This document shows positions 26,275 to 35,559 of a DNA stretch of 64,000 nt, piece after piece. How positions within the stretch are numbered: position 1 is the stretch's first letter; every line of letters starts with the position of its first letter. The notes beneath the pieces are model-generated. The model saw only the letters and a program-made list of their open reading frames with translations, had not been told where the DNA came from and searched no databases. The position numbers and the translations under genes were made by a program. Source of the DNA: Fen-671 sp963794745 (GTDB lineage Bacteria; Actinomycetota; Acidimicrobiia; Acidimicrobiales; Palsa-688); the NCBI GenBank assembly GCA_963794745.1, contig CAWCEZ010000011.1, positions 1 through 64,000 on the forward strand, in the 5' to 3' direction.

Positions 26275-29013
26275 ACGGAGACGCTCACTTTCCTCTTCAC
26301 CGACATCGAGGGGTCCACGGCCCTGCTCAAGGCCTTGGGCGACAGCGCCTATGCGGAGGTCCTGTCGGAGCACCACGCAATTGTCCGCAGCGCCCTCGCC
26401 ACCCATGGCGGCAGGGAGATAAGCACCCAGGGAGACGGCTTTTTCGCGGTGTTCTCCTCGGCCAGTGCGTGCGCGGGAGCCTGTACCGAAATGCAGCGCG
26501 CCTTTGCCGGCCATGGGTGGCCCGCGGGCACTCAGGTCCGCGTACGCATGGGTGTCCACTGCGGAGAGGCGTCGGGTACAACCACGACGGGCCTGGTCGG
26601 CTTCGGCATTCACCGGGCCGCCCGGGTTGCTGCCGTCGCCCATGGTGGACAGGTGTTGCTGTCGGAGACGGCGGCGAGCGTGGTGCGTGACTCGCTCCCG
26701 GCCGGCGCCACGCTGCGCGACCTCGGCCTGCACCGGTTGAAGGACCTCGGCCGCCCGGAACAGATCTTCCAGCTGCAGGCCGAAGGGCTGACCCCTGAGT
26801 TCCCGCCTCTTCGGTCGCTCGACAACCCGGAGCTGGCAAACAACCTGCCGGCCCAGTCGGCCAGCTTCGTCGGGCGCCAGAAGGAAGTGGCCGAGGTTCG
26901 CGACCTCGTCACCTCGGCTCGTCTCGTCACGTTGACCGGGGCCGGCGGGTCCGGCAAGACCCGGTTGGCGCTTCAGGTAGCTGCCGAGCTTCTCGACGGG
27001 TCCGGCGACGGGGTCTGGCTGGTCGAGCTGGCCCCCGTGGCGAACCCCGACGGAGTAGCGGCGGCTATCGCCGAGACACTTGGTGCAGTCGGCGAACCGG
27101 GGCGTCCGGTCCTCGAGTCCCTTCTTGACGCCCTGGCCCCCCAGGAGATCCTCATCGTCCTCGACAACTGCGAGCACCTGGTCAGCGCGTGCGCCAAGGT
27201 CGCCGACGCCATCTTGCGCCGCTGCTCCCATGTCCACCTCATCACTACCAGCCGCGAGCCCCTCGGCATCAACGGAGAGACCATCTACCGAGTGCCGTCG
27301 CTGTCTCTGCCAGGCCCGGAGGAAGACGAGGCTGCAGTGACTGGGACCTCTGACGCGATGGCCCTGTTCGTCGAGCGGGCCCGCGCCCAGGGAGCAGACC
27401 TGCGGCTGAGCGATGAGACGCTGCCGCTCGTTGTGTCGATCTGTCGTCGCCTGGACGGGATGCCGCTCGCCATCGAACTGGCTGCGGCCCGGCTGCGCTC
27501 GCTCTCCCTCACCAATTTGAACGACCGCTTGGACCAGCGCTTCCGCCTGCTGACAGGAGGCAGCCGGAGCGCTATGCCCCGCCAGCAGACATTGAGGGCC
27601 ACTGTGGAGTGGTCCTACTCGTTGCTCAACGGGCCCGAGCAGTCCGTCCTCCGGCGCTTGTCGGTATTTGTCGAGGGCTTCGACCTGGATGCGGCGGAAG
27701 CGGTGTGCGGTCTTGGGGACATCGACGAGTTCGAGGTCACCGACCTGCTCGGCTCCCTCGTCGACAAGAGCCTCGTCGTGGCCGAGCCAGGCGCGAGCGG
27801 GACGGTCCGCTACCGGCTCCTGGAGACCATCCGCCAGTTCAGCGCTGAGCGCCTGGTCGAGCGCGACGAGCAGGAGGCGGCCGCCGTGAGCGAAGCGCAC
27901 TGCCGGTATTTCCTCGCGCTTGCGCAGCAAGCCGAGCCCTATTTGACCGGCCCGGAACAGGGTCGGTGGTTGGCCCGGCTCGGGGCAGAGCAAGGCAATT
28001 TCCGCCGGGCCATCGAGTACGCCGTGGCCGAGCCGGGAGGCACGGCCCGAGCGCTCAGATTTGTCGTCTCACTTATGCGTTACTGGTGGGGGCGTTCACC
28101 GCGCGACGTGGCGGCCAGCTTGTTGTGGACAGTCCTGGAGCGCCCCGAGGCGCAGGCCGAGCCCGAGCTTTTGTGCCAGGCCCTACTGATCGTCGATGCC
28201 TTCCTTGACTTCGTCGGCCCCGACAAGGCGCGCCGGTGCGCAGAACAGGGCCTCGAGATTGCCCGCTCGCTGGGCAATGAGCGCCTGATGGTCCGTTCGC
28301 TTGGGATGCTCGGCGCCGTCTGTTATTTCGTCGGCGCCCCTGAGGTGGGCTTTCCCTGCAGCCAGGAGGCGCTGGCCCGGGCTCGCGAGTTCGGCGACGA
28401 CGTCGTTCTTGGAGAAGCCCTGTTCCTTCACCTGTTGTACCGCCAGGACCTTGGGCTGACCGCTGCGACCCAGCTTTACTCGGAGGCCCTCGCCTGCACC
28501 AGACGGTCGGGCGACCGTTTCATGAGCTATGTCTTGCGAAATAACGCTGGCTGTATGGCCCTCGAATCGGGAGATCTCGCTGCCGCCCGCGCTCATCTCG
28601 AGGAAGCTGCCCATATCGGCCAAGAGATCGGTTCGGACTCCCACCAGGTTGCTGTCAACCTGGGTTGGGTTAGCCGTGAAGAAGGCGACAGCGAGACTGC
28701 GGCCCCTCTCTTCAGGTCTGCCCTGCGTGCTGCTCGGCGCCATGGTGACCGCTCGGGGATCGCTTACGCCTTGCTGGGGCTAGCTTGCACCACCCTGGAC
28801 CAAGGCAATTGGCGGCTAGGCGCGGTTCTCCTCGGCCACGCTCAGGCTTATCGCGATTTGAGCGGGACGCCCTGGCTAAGTCCCGAAGAGCGATATTGGG
28901 AGTCGAGCATGGGACGCGCCCGTACCGAGCTGGGCGACGACGAGTTCGAGAGGTCCTATGCGGAGGGCAGAGATAGGCCGCCCGACCGGGCAGCCGATCT
29001 GGCCTTCCGCTAG
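26275..29013 (+). CDS. Class III nucleotide-cyclase-domain / NB-ARC-like ATPase regulator
   Basis: Domain 1 (about 160 residues) is a cyclase homology domain with both metal aspartates (FTDIEGST, STQGDGFFAVF). The usual Asn of the NRAAR transition-state site is replaced (IHRAARVAAVAHGGQ), so activity is doubtful. Domain 2 is a P-loop ATPase (TLTGAGGSGKTRLAL, EILIVLDNCEHL, ICRRLDGMPLAIELAAARL) of the AfsR/LuxR-like signalling type. A helical TPR-like tail follows, with no C-terminal DNA-binding domain. The conserved metal motif lies before the first ordinary start (TTG 26335). Initiation is therefore probably at ACG 26275, or at an ATG misread there, six bases after TAAGCT. Confidence 0.8.
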   Translation, partial: TETLTFLFTDIEGSTALLKALGDSAYAEVLSEHHAIVRSALATHGGREISTQGDGFFAVFSSASACAGACTEMQRAFAGHGWPAGTQVRVRMGVHCGEASGTTTTGLVGFGIHRAARVAAVAHGGQVLLSETAASVVRDSLPAGATLRDLGLHRLKDLGRPEQIFQLQAEGLTPEFPPLRSLDNPELANNLPAQSASFVGRQKEVAEVRDLVTSARLVTLTGAGGSGKTRLALQVAAELLDGSGDGVWLVELAPVANPDGVAAAIAETLGAVGEPGRPVLESLLDALAPQEILIVLDNCEHLVSACAKVADAILRRCSHVHLITTSREPLGINGETIYRVPSLSLPGPEEDEAAVTGTSDAMALFVERARAQGADLRLSDETLPLVVSICRRLDGMPLAIELAAARLRSLSLTNLNDRLDQRFRLLTGGSRSAMPRQQTLRATVEWSYSLLNGPEQSVLRRLSVFVEGFDLDAAEAVCGLGDIDEFEVTDLLGSLVDKSLVVAEPGASGTVRYRLLETIRQFSAERLVERDEQEAAAVSEAHCRYFLALAQQAEPYLTGPEQGRWLARLGAEQGNFRRAIEYAVAEPGGTARALRFVVSLMRYWWGRSPRDVAASLLWTVLERPEAQAEPELLCQALLIVDAFLDFVGPDKARRCAEQGLEIARSLGNERLMVRSLGMLGAVCYFVGAPEVGFPCSQEALARAREFGDDVVLGEALFLHLLYRQDLGLTAATQLYSEALACTRRSGDRFMSYVLRNNAGCMALESGDLAAARAHLEEAAHIGQEIGSDSHQVAVNLGWVSREEGDSETAAPLFRSALRAARRHGDRSGIAYALLGLACTTLDQGNWRLGAVLLGHAQAYRDLSGTPWLSPEERYWESSMGRARTELGDDEFERSYAEGRDRPPDRAADLAFR

Positions 29014-29083
29014 GCCTGCTCAACTGGGCCAGCGCTCCGACCAGGTCTCGGTCGGGCGACCGCAGCGACGGGGCGAACGTCGG

Positions 29084-29116
29084 GGGACGAGATCGTCTGA
29101 GGAACGATCTCGTCCC
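29084..29116. terminator. Bidirectional terminator hairpin
   Basis: A perfect 13-bp stem, GGGACGAGATCGT (29084-29096) and ACGATCTCGTCCC (29104-29116), with a 7-nt loop lies between two genes that end facing each other. It has no U-tract on either side but is the strongest simple hairpin in the window. Confidence 0.65.
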
Positions 29117-29197
29117 GGGTACGCCCGGTGTGCTGCGAGTACTCCCCGATGTGCTCGTCATGCGGCGAGGGGACGCGGAAGGGGTACGTGGGCACAA

Positions 29198-30453
29198 TTA
29201 CCCCGTCGGGCCCGTTGCGAGCTTGACGGTCGACTTATGGAGGTCACCGTATTGGTCGACCCAGCTCACAGTCACCTTCTGGCCCGGGCTGAGCTTGTCC
29301 ATGATCTGCTGAAGACCCGTCGGTGAGGTGACGGCATGGCCTCCCACCGATGTGATCGTGACACCTGAGGCGAGACCGGCTTCATCTGCAGGAGAGCCGG
29401 AAAGTACGCCCACAACGGTTGCGCCGGAAGTTGCGTTCCCGAAGTCGTAATACGCCGAGTTTGATGCCACTTCCACCCCGAGGAATGCGGAAGCTCCTAT
29501 ATGGACCGACGATGATGATTTCCCGGACTCGATCTGCTTCGCTATGGAAAGCGCTTTGTTTATCGGGATGGCGTACCCCTGCGTCCCAGAGGCGTTCTGA
29601 GAACCGCCGTACTGGAACTGGAAAGTTGACGACGCCGCAGTGTCGATAGCAACGACCTGGCCGCTGGCGTTGACCAGTGGGCCGCCCGAATCACCGGGCT
29701 GGATATCGGCATCGGTCTCGACCAGATTGGCCAATTGTTCTGCCGAACCGGTCGCTTCGTCAGAAGCCGTGATCGATTGGCCAAGGCCGGTAACCGTGCC
29801 GGGAGCTGCTGATGGCGTCCCGCCGGTCCCTCCCGCGTTCCCGATCGCCACGACGCTCTCGCCCACGGCCACGGTGCTCGAATTGCCGAACGATGCCGTC
29901 TGCAACCCGGATGCCCCGTGCAGTTTTATGACAGAGATGTCGGAGGTGACGTCGTAACCGACGACCGTAGCGGTGTAAGTCTTCCCGTTACCGATATCGG
30001 TAACGGCGAGGCTCGTGGCGCCTTCGACTACGTGATTATTCGTCAGGACTTCGCCTGACGACGTGAGCACGATGCCGGTGCCTGCTGCCTCGCCCTCCCC
30101 ATAGTCGATCGTCGACACAATGTCGACGAGGCCCGGGTCAACCTTCGTCTCGACCTGCGCAAGGGACAGGGTGACACCAGTTGTGTTGGCGGTGCCGGCG
30201 GAACTGCCGCCGACAGTGACGTGCCCCGCCCACACACCCACTACGGCTGCGGCCAGGATCACCGCAGCGCTTGTCGCACGACGACGTCGGTGGCGCCGGC
30301 TGAGCGGGCGCGGGGCGACCTCGGCTTCGGGGCCGCCAGCGGCCACATGATCGGACCGGTCCCGGCCGCGTCGGTTGAAGTGGTTTGAATGTTCCCCTGC
30401 GCGCCTGGGCTTGGAGGATAGGGTGTGCTGCCTTCGGGAACGGATGTGCTCAT
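29198..30453 (-). CDS. HtrA/DegP-like S1C serine protease with PDZ domain (one frame change)
   Basis: ATG 30453 follows AAAGGAGT and reads MSTSVPEGSTPYPP; the frame then changes around 30340-30400. After that come a basic stretch, one membrane anchor (ATSAAVILAAAVVGVWAGHV) and a trypsin-like domain with the full triad: His in LTNNHVVEG, Asp in DVTSDISVIKL, Ser in IQPGDSGGPL. A C-terminal PDZ domain (FLGVEVASN...GSPADEAGLASG) recognises substrate ends. It is anchored inside and works outside the membrane in protein quality control. Confidence 0.87.
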
Positions 30454-30648
30454 CGGGTACTCCTTTCGCTTCTGTCACCATCGTCCCCTCGAGCGCTGAA
30501 AGACGGCTGTGACTCGCCATAAAGGCGGCCTACAAATGGCTGATAAAACCCTGAGCCCGTGGCATTTCGTCATCGTCGCGTGATGGACGGTCCCGCTCGA
30601 GGGTTTTCGCGCCATTACTCGCGAGGAGCAGTGCCCAACCCCGAAGGG

Positions 30649-31905
30649 CTATCGCGGTGGAGCGGTTTCCAGGCGCACTTGGAGGAGGCGCCGCTCCGGG
30701 CCGGTCGGCGCGAGTGAGATGGCCGTTCGCAGCTCTCCGGCAGCCTCGCTTTGCCGGCCGAGCCGGCCGAGGGCGTCGGCTAAGGCGGCGTGCCAGAGGT
30801 GGGAACGCTCGAGGCCACGAACGGCTTCCAGGGCTGCCAGTGCTGCTTGGGGGCCGTCCCGCTCGCCGACGGCGATCGCCCGGTTGAGCATCACCACCGG
30901 GTTTGCCGTCGTCGCCCCCAACAGGTCGTAGAGGCCGACGATGCGCTCCCAGTCCGTGTCCTGCCAGGTTGCGGCGGTGGAGTGCGCGGCCGCGAGATGG
31001 GCCTGGAGTTGGTAGGGCCCGGCGGCCCCGCCCGACCAGGCCACGGCTTTGGACAACCACGATGAACCCTCGCCGATCGCCGCTGCATCCCACAGGCTGC
31101 GGTCCTGGTCGGGCAGCGTGACGGGCTCGCCGCCGGGACTGGTGCGGGCGGGAGTGCGCGCCGAGGTGAACAGCAGCAGGGCCAGTAGCGAGAGCACCTC
31201 AGGTTCGTCGGGCATCAGCTCGGCGAGGAGGCGGGCTAGGCGGACAGCCTCCGCTTCAAGGTCCACCCGGGTGACGTGCTCGCCCTCGCTCGGAGCGTGC
31301 GCCTCGGTGGCGATTAGGTACACCACGGCCAGCACACCGCTCAGGCGCCCAGGGAGCTCAGCGTCCCCAGGGACCGTGTAGGGGATCTTTGCGGTGGCGA
31401 TCTTGGCCCTGGCGCGCACCAAGCGCTTGGCCATCGTGGCCTCTGGCACGAGGAAGGCTCGGGCGATCGCTGCCACCTCTAGGCGTGCCAGTGTGCGAAG
31501 CGCCAAGGCGACCTGGGCCTGGAGGCTAAGCGCTGGATGGCAGCAGGTGAAGATGAGTCGCAGCATGTCGTCTCGAAGTGCCTCGTCCGGTCCCAACGCC
31601 TCGATCACCTCCTCCAGCTCATCAACGGGAGCCTCCGTTCCCCAGCCGAACGCCTCGCCCTCCTTGGCGCGCCGAGCCGATTCGCGGCGTAGGGCATCAA
31701 GCGCTTTGCGCCGAGCGACGACGGTCAGCCACGCCCTGGGGTTGTCAGGGATCCCGTCGCGCTGCCAAGCGCGCATCGCTGCGATGGCGGCCTCCGAGAG
31801 GGCATCCTCGGCAACGGCAAAGTCGCCGGTGCTCCGGGCCAGGGTGGCCAGCACCCTCGGTCCTTCGGCCCGCAGGACATCGACGAGGAGGTCGCTCGCG
31901 ATCAC
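30649..31905 (-). CDS. ECF sigma factor of the ECF42 type with C-terminal helical domain
   Basis: Sigma-2 (LARSTGDFAVAEDALSEAAIAAMRAWQRDGIPDNPRAWLTVVARRKALDALRRE) and sigma-4 (ALALRTLARLEVAAIARAFLVPEATMAKRLVRARAKI) are followed by a long TPR-like region of about 200 residues (IATEAHAPSEGEHV, HLAAAHSTAATWQDTDW, MLNRAIAVGERDGPQAAL). That extension is typical of ECF42, whose activity depends on its own tail rather than an anti-sigma factor. The DGPF gene just upstream is its usual partner. The start at 31905 lies 16 bases after that gene. Confidence 0.88.
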   Translation of the reverse strand: MIASDLLVDVLRAEGPRVLATLARSTGDFAVAEDALSEAAIAAMRAWQRDGIPDNPRAWLTVVARRKALDALRRESARRAKEGEAFGWGTEAPVDELEEVIEALGPDEALRDDMLRLIFTCCHPALSLQAQVALALRTLARLEVAAIARAFLVPEATMAKRLVRARAKIATAKIPYTVPGDAELPGRLSGVLAVVYLIATEAHAPSEGEHVTRVDLEAEAVRLARLLAELMPDEPEVLSLLALLLFTSARTPARTSPGGEPVTLPDQDRSLWDAAAIGEGSSWLSKAVAWSGGAAGPYQLQAHLAAAHSTAATWQDTDWERIVGLYDLLGATTANPVVMLNRAIAVGERDGPQAALAALEAVRGLERSHLWHAALADALGRLGRQSEAAGELRTAISLAPTGPERRLLQVRLETAPPR

Positions 31906-31920
31906 GCCGGATGGCTCGAG

Positions 31921-32286
31921 TTAAACGCGGGCCACCGGGGCCACCGGACGAAGCTCGACCTTGCCCCCCCGCCAGGCAAGAGGTAGCTGTGCCGCCCAAG
32001 CGACCGCTTCGTCCAGGTCGGCAGTTTCGAGCACGAAGTACCCGCCGAGGACCTCCTTCGCCTCGGCGTAGGGACCGTCCGTCAGCATCACATCGCCTCC
32101 CTTGCCCCCCGAGACGGTGATGGTGGTCGACATCGTCACCGGGTGCAACTTCTCACCGCCCCGCATGACGCCGGCGGCGATAGCCCGGCGAGCGAACTCG
32201 GTGTACTCGGCAGAGAACTCGCTCTCTGGGGGCTCGTCCCAGTACTGGTCTCGGTCGTAGTACAGCAGGGCCATATACAGCGCCAT
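31921..32286 (-). CDS. YCII-related DGPF protein
   Basis: ATG 32286 follows GGAAGGAG. The 121-residue product has the DGPF/YCII fold (MALYMALLYYDRDQYW, VTVSGGKGGDVMLTDGPYAEAKEVLGGYFVLETADLDEAVAWAAQLP), with the DGPY form of the signature. These proteins are regularly co-transcribed with ECF42 sigma factors; their biochemical role is not settled. Confidence 0.88.
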   Translation of the reverse strand: MALYMALLYYDRDQYWDEPPESEFSAEYTEFARRAIAAGVMRGGEKLHPVTMSTTITVSGGKGGDVMLTDGPYAEAKEVLGGYFVLETADLDEAVAWAAQLPLAWRGGKVELRPVAPVARV

Positions 32287-32400
32287 CTCGTCTCCTTCCA
32301 CTAGGTGGGTGCCCGGAGGCACTCTGTCAGGCCGAGCTCCCAGGGGCCGAGCGAGCGGCCAGCCGCGGCCGTGGTGTACTCGGGCCCCAGGGGCCGAACG

Positions 32401-32799
32401 TCAACCTAGGGGGCTGTTGTGGTAGGCGGCTACGGACCACTGGCCGTCGCGCTTTGCCACCGTCCAGGTCGCACGTACCATCCTGTCGGGTGGGCAGGTG
32501 GTCTCCCCGGCGAAGATGATCCCGCCTTCGCTAACCACGATCGCAGTCTCGTCGTTCACGAAGCGCACGTCCTGGGGGGTGTCGATGACGCGTGACCCCT
32601 TCAGCGGCCCCCCGAACGCGGCCGCCATGGTCGAACGGATCTCTTCGCGGTCTTTTTTGTAGATGCCCGGCTGCACGACGGTGGCATCGTCGAGGTACAC
32701 CGCCACAAACTCGTCGGCATCGTTGGCCTCCCAGGCCACGTAGACAGCCTTGATCACGGACAGAACGGCTCGGCGGTCGGCATCGGTGTTGTTGCTCAT
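32401..32799 (-). CDS. SgcJ/EcaC (SnoaL-like, DUF4440) protein
   Basis: ATG 32799 with GAGGAG upstream gives a 132-residue NTF2-like cone: VIKAVYVAWEANDADEFVAVYLDDATVVQPG, IRSTMAAAFGG, MVRATWTVAKRDGQWSVAAYHNSP. Members bind small hydrophobic ligands; some help polyketide or enediyne pathways. It lies 114 bases upstream of the DGPF gene on the same strand and is probably part of the same regulated unit. Confidence 0.85.
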   Translation of the reverse strand: MSNNTDADRRAVLSVIKAVYVAWEANDADEFVAVYLDDATVVQPGIYKKDREEIRSTMAAAFGGPLKGSRVIDTPQDVRFVNDETAIVVSEGGIIFAGETTCPPDRMVRATWTVAKRDGQWSVAAYHNSPLG

Positions 32800-33161
32800 G
32801 GGTCTCCTCGTTCCTCTTGTCTTTCGAGGTGGCGCTCGCCACCCGTGTAATGGACGCACGAGCGCGTCCAGAAAGGACACCCACGGGGCGCCTCTGTGTT
32901 CGTGAGAGACGTCCAGGCTTTACGTGCCGGCCCGCCCGAACGGCGACCAGCAGCGACAAGTGAGCTCGAGCATCCTCATGCCCCATCAGTCACACGTCGC
33001 CTGGGCTAACCATCACGCCAAGCCTGGCCCTGCTGTTTTCCGGTCTCCTCGCAGGCCTCCAAAACCACCGCTAAAACGCACCGCTACAATGCCCGGAGAG
33101 CCGCCGGACCTTCGGGTTGTACGGATAGGGCGGGCTGACTGCTCGCAGAGAGAGGGAAGCC

Positions 33162-33614
33162 ATGTCCGATCACCTTCGCCGCCTTGCACGGCAAATTGCA
33201 GCAACGCTGGGCGTCGTCGCGGTGGTGCTAGGTATGGTGCCCGCGACGGCGTCAGCCGCTATGACGCCCACAGCCGCCAACGTCGTCCTGTGGTACAGCG
33301 CCACCGGCATCCCCGTGGTCAACGGTCTGGCCAAGGCGAGCACCGACTTCTCAAAGGGCCAATACGTGACCGGGTGCACATTGTTCGGGACTGTCGCTTC
33401 CAAGGCGCTCACCAAACCATTGCCACCTGATCCCACCATTGCGTTCCATTGGGGAGCCGCCTTGGGCTTCTACATAGCCGGAGGGGACGACTGCGTCGAG
33501 GGCCTCCACCAGTCGGACAAATCGTTCGTAGCGGCCGGGGCGAAGTACGTCAACGACGGGGCTGCACAGATGGGCACCGTCGAGCACGAGATCAGGGCCC
33601 TCGTCTCTGGCTAG
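33162..33614 (+). CDS. Secreted hypothetical protein (150 aa)
   Basis: ATG 33162 has AGAGGGAAG upstream and a clear signal peptide (IAATLGVVAVVLGMVPATASA). The mature 115 residues contain two cysteines (VTGCTLFG, DDCVEG) and amphipathic segments. No family is recognised. A small exported binding or inhibitor protein is possible. Confidence 0.6.
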   Translation: MSDHLRRLARQIAATLGVVAVVLGMVPATASAAMTPTAANVVLWYSATGIPVVNGLAKASTDFSKGQYVTGCTLFGTVASKALTKPLPPDPTIAFHWGAALGFYIAGGDDCVEGLHQSDKSFVAAGAKYVNDGAAQMGTVEHEIRALVSG

Positions 33615-33695
33615 GAAGCTTCCTCGCTATCGCTGCCGCGCGGGCAATGAAACCACGGCGGCTTGGCGCCTCCTGGCTGTGCTAGCCGGGCTCGG

Positions 33696-33938
33696 CTAAA
33701 GCCTCTCAGGGAACACGAAGCTTGCGGCCGCCTTCGGGGAAGTCAGGACGGTCGTCGCCCCCTCAGGTAGGGGCTCTGCAGGACCACAACCGGCGTGGGC
33801 CCGGCAGCGGAACCAGGCTGGCGGTACCGCGGTGAAACGGTCCGCTTCGCGGTCCCAATCGGGCTGACCGGGAACCTGGGCGTAGTACCCGAAAGTGGCC
33901 TCATCTTTGCAACCGTGATAATTGCAGGTGATGGTCAT
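33696..33938 (-). CDS. Small Cys/His-rich hypothetical protein (80 aa)
   Basis: From ATG 33938 the product starts MTITCNYHGCKDEATFGYYAQ and has a later group FRCRAHAGCGPAE, so C-x3-H-x-C and C-x2-H-x2-C could bind zinc. The patterned aromatic core supports a real fold. No family is recognised. Confidence 0.5.
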   Translation of the reverse strand: MTITCNYHGCKDEATFGYYAQVPGQPDWDREADRFTAVPPAWFRCRAHAGCGPAEPLPEGATTVLTSPKAAASFVFPERL

Positions 33939-34054
33939 GGGCTCTCGTCCAGACCTCATGGCGAGGTCGTCCTGCCACTATACGTGAACGGAGTGGGCAT
34001 GACAACCCTGCGACAGGTCCGAGTCGCGGCGCTTTCAAACCAGATGCGAGCCAG

Positions 34055-34348
34055 TCATCTAACGACCGCGGTCGTTAGGGCATCAGCCATAGTCCGGGAA
34101 GAGATCTGCAGTGTTCTCAGTTCGGCCAGTGCGTTCGTCAAAAAGTCAGCGGCGGTCACGCCGCACTCTGCCCGCCTTTGCGCCAGCAGCCCGTCTTCGC
34201 TGGTCAAGAGGCGGTCGTACTCCTCCATCTGGTCTGCGTCGAAGCTGAAGGTCAAGCGATGGAACTCCAGCGCCTCTATCGATCGCCTTACGTGGCGCAG
34301 TCGAGCATTCAGCAGTTCATCCACGGTTACCAGCCTCGCATGGGCCAC
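34055..34348 (-). CDS. Small helical hypothetical protein (97 aa)
   Basis: Almost entirely alpha-helical by sequence (LVTVDELLNARLRHVRRSIEALEFHRLTF, DQMEEYDRLLTSEDGLLAQRRAE). There is no signal or membrane segment. It could be a coiled-coil dimer. No family is recognised. Confidence 0.5.
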   Translation of the reverse strand: MAHARLVTVDELLNARLRHVRRSIEALEFHRLTFSFDADQMEEYDRLLTSEDGLLAQRRAECGVTAADFLTNALAELRTLQISSRTMADALTTAVVR

Positions 34349-34372
34349 GGCCGCCGGCGGCTTTCCATTGGC

Positions 34373-34705
34373 CTATCGTCTAGGGACCTTGGGCTCTAGA
34401 CGAGGCCTTGATGGCCGCCTCGGGCTTGCAACAGGGCCGACTGACAACAAGGGAGCTGAGCAGACCTGCGCCCGGCCTCCAAGCACCTGGGGTCGGACGA
34501 CCCTGGTCCTCCCTCGCTGCGACGGCGTCGGAAAAGGTCGCGTCGGAGACGCGACCCCCCGTCCTGGCTTATTGCCGACCCTGCAAGCAGTGCCAGGGTG
34601 CTGTGGTCCTGGGAACGAAAAAACGATGCCCGTGACGATGCCGAAAACGGCCCCCTGGACCGGGGCGAGAAGCTTGGTCCGGCCGACCGCCCAATCGGGC
34701 ATCAA
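34373..34705 (-). pseudogene. Degenerate, internally deleted copy of the membrane protein gene at 44062-44610
   Basis: The start (PDWAVGRTKLLAPVQGAVFGIVTGIVFSF) matches LDWAVGRPKFLASVQGAIFGIVMGIVYSF of the intact copy. The DNA continues to match, but about 140 bases corresponding to the middle of the other gene (roughly 44385-44490 and flanks) are missing and the frame is lost. Similarity extends upstream of both starts (ACTTGT..., TGGAGGAA). A paralogue inside the tRNA-Pro island and a dead copy here suggest past movement. Confidence 0.65.
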
Positions 34706-34795
34706 GACTTGTGATCGTCTGTGGCTGGAGGAACCGCCTCATACAGGACCGTCGAGCGCCGCGTGGGCGGAGATGTTCACTCCTCCAGGAAATGT

Positions 34796-35413
34796 TCAGA
34801 GCGCTTTGGCCCCCAAGGCGATGTCGAAGCCGGCGCCGTTGCGTGCCAGGCCCACCAGGAGGATGCCGGCCCATTCAAGGACCGAGGCCATCTCGAGCCC
34901 CCCTGCGTCGAGGGGCCGCATGTCCATGCTTTCGAGAAACGCTGCGAAGCCTGCCTTCGCGTCGGCGCTGTCGCCGGCGAAGAACACGTCCAAGGGCTTG
35001 TCTTGAGCAAGGACGTCGCGGAAGATCGAGTTGAACGCTTTCACCACGTGTGTACCCTCGGGGGCGGCGGCGGCGATCTGGCGGGACACCGAGTCGCCCG
35101 CGCTAGTTGCGAGCCCGCTGGCGTCGGCGTTGAACGGGTTAGTGATATCGACGAGGGTCTTGCCTGCCAGAGCATCGCCGTAATGCTCGACCACTTCGAC
35201 CGCGCCGCTGTACAGGACGGCGACGATGACGATTTCACCCGCCGGCCTTGCCCCGAACGTGGCGACGGTGGCTCCGTTGCCGATCTGGTCGGCAAGTTCC
35301 TGAGCCTTGGCGGTACTGCGGCTCATGAGCTCTATGGTGTGGCCGTGCTTGGCCGCCCGGGCGCCGATGGCGGCGGCCATGTTGCCTGAGCCGATGATGC
35401 TGATGATTGCCAT
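34796..35413 (-). CDS. NADPH:F420 reductase-like / F420-dependent NADP oxidoreductase family protein
   Basis: An N-terminal Rossmann motif (IISIIGSGNMAAAIGARAAKHGH) is followed by SRSTAKAQELADQIG, which suggests NADP(H) preference. Later segments (LVDITNPFN, VVKAFNSIF, DVFFAGDSADAK, MRPLDAGGLEMA) are those of the F420:NADPH oxidoreductase (Npd/Fno-like) family. It moves hydride between F420H2 and NADP in actinobacteria, although some members have other partners. It is 147 bases from an SDR on the same strand. Confidence 0.75.
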   Translation of the reverse strand: MAIISIIGSGNMAAAIGARAAKHGHTIELMSRSTAKAQELADQIGNGATVATFGARPAGEIVIVAVLYSGAVEVVEHYGDALAGKTLVDITNPFNADASGLATSAGDSVSRQIAAAAPEGTHVVKAFNSIFRDVLAQDKPLDVFFAGDSADAKAGFAAFLESMDMRPLDAGGLEMASVLEWAGILLVGLARNGAGFDIALGAKAL

Positions 35414-35559
35414 GAAGTGTGTTCCTCCGTTGTCTTGGCCAGGGTTGGTCTTGGGGGTATTGATGATGACTGGCGTGCCGAAGGGTGGCCGGAGCGTTCG
35501 CTACGCCGTGAGGGAACCGCCGTACTGCCCGCGCTCAACGCTGACGACCGGCGACGCGC

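Noticed and set aside
26197..27993. Frame of about 600 codons antisense to the cyclase/ATPase gene
   Set aside because: No domain, ribosome site or family pattern; the sense strand has intact P-loop and cyclase motifs.
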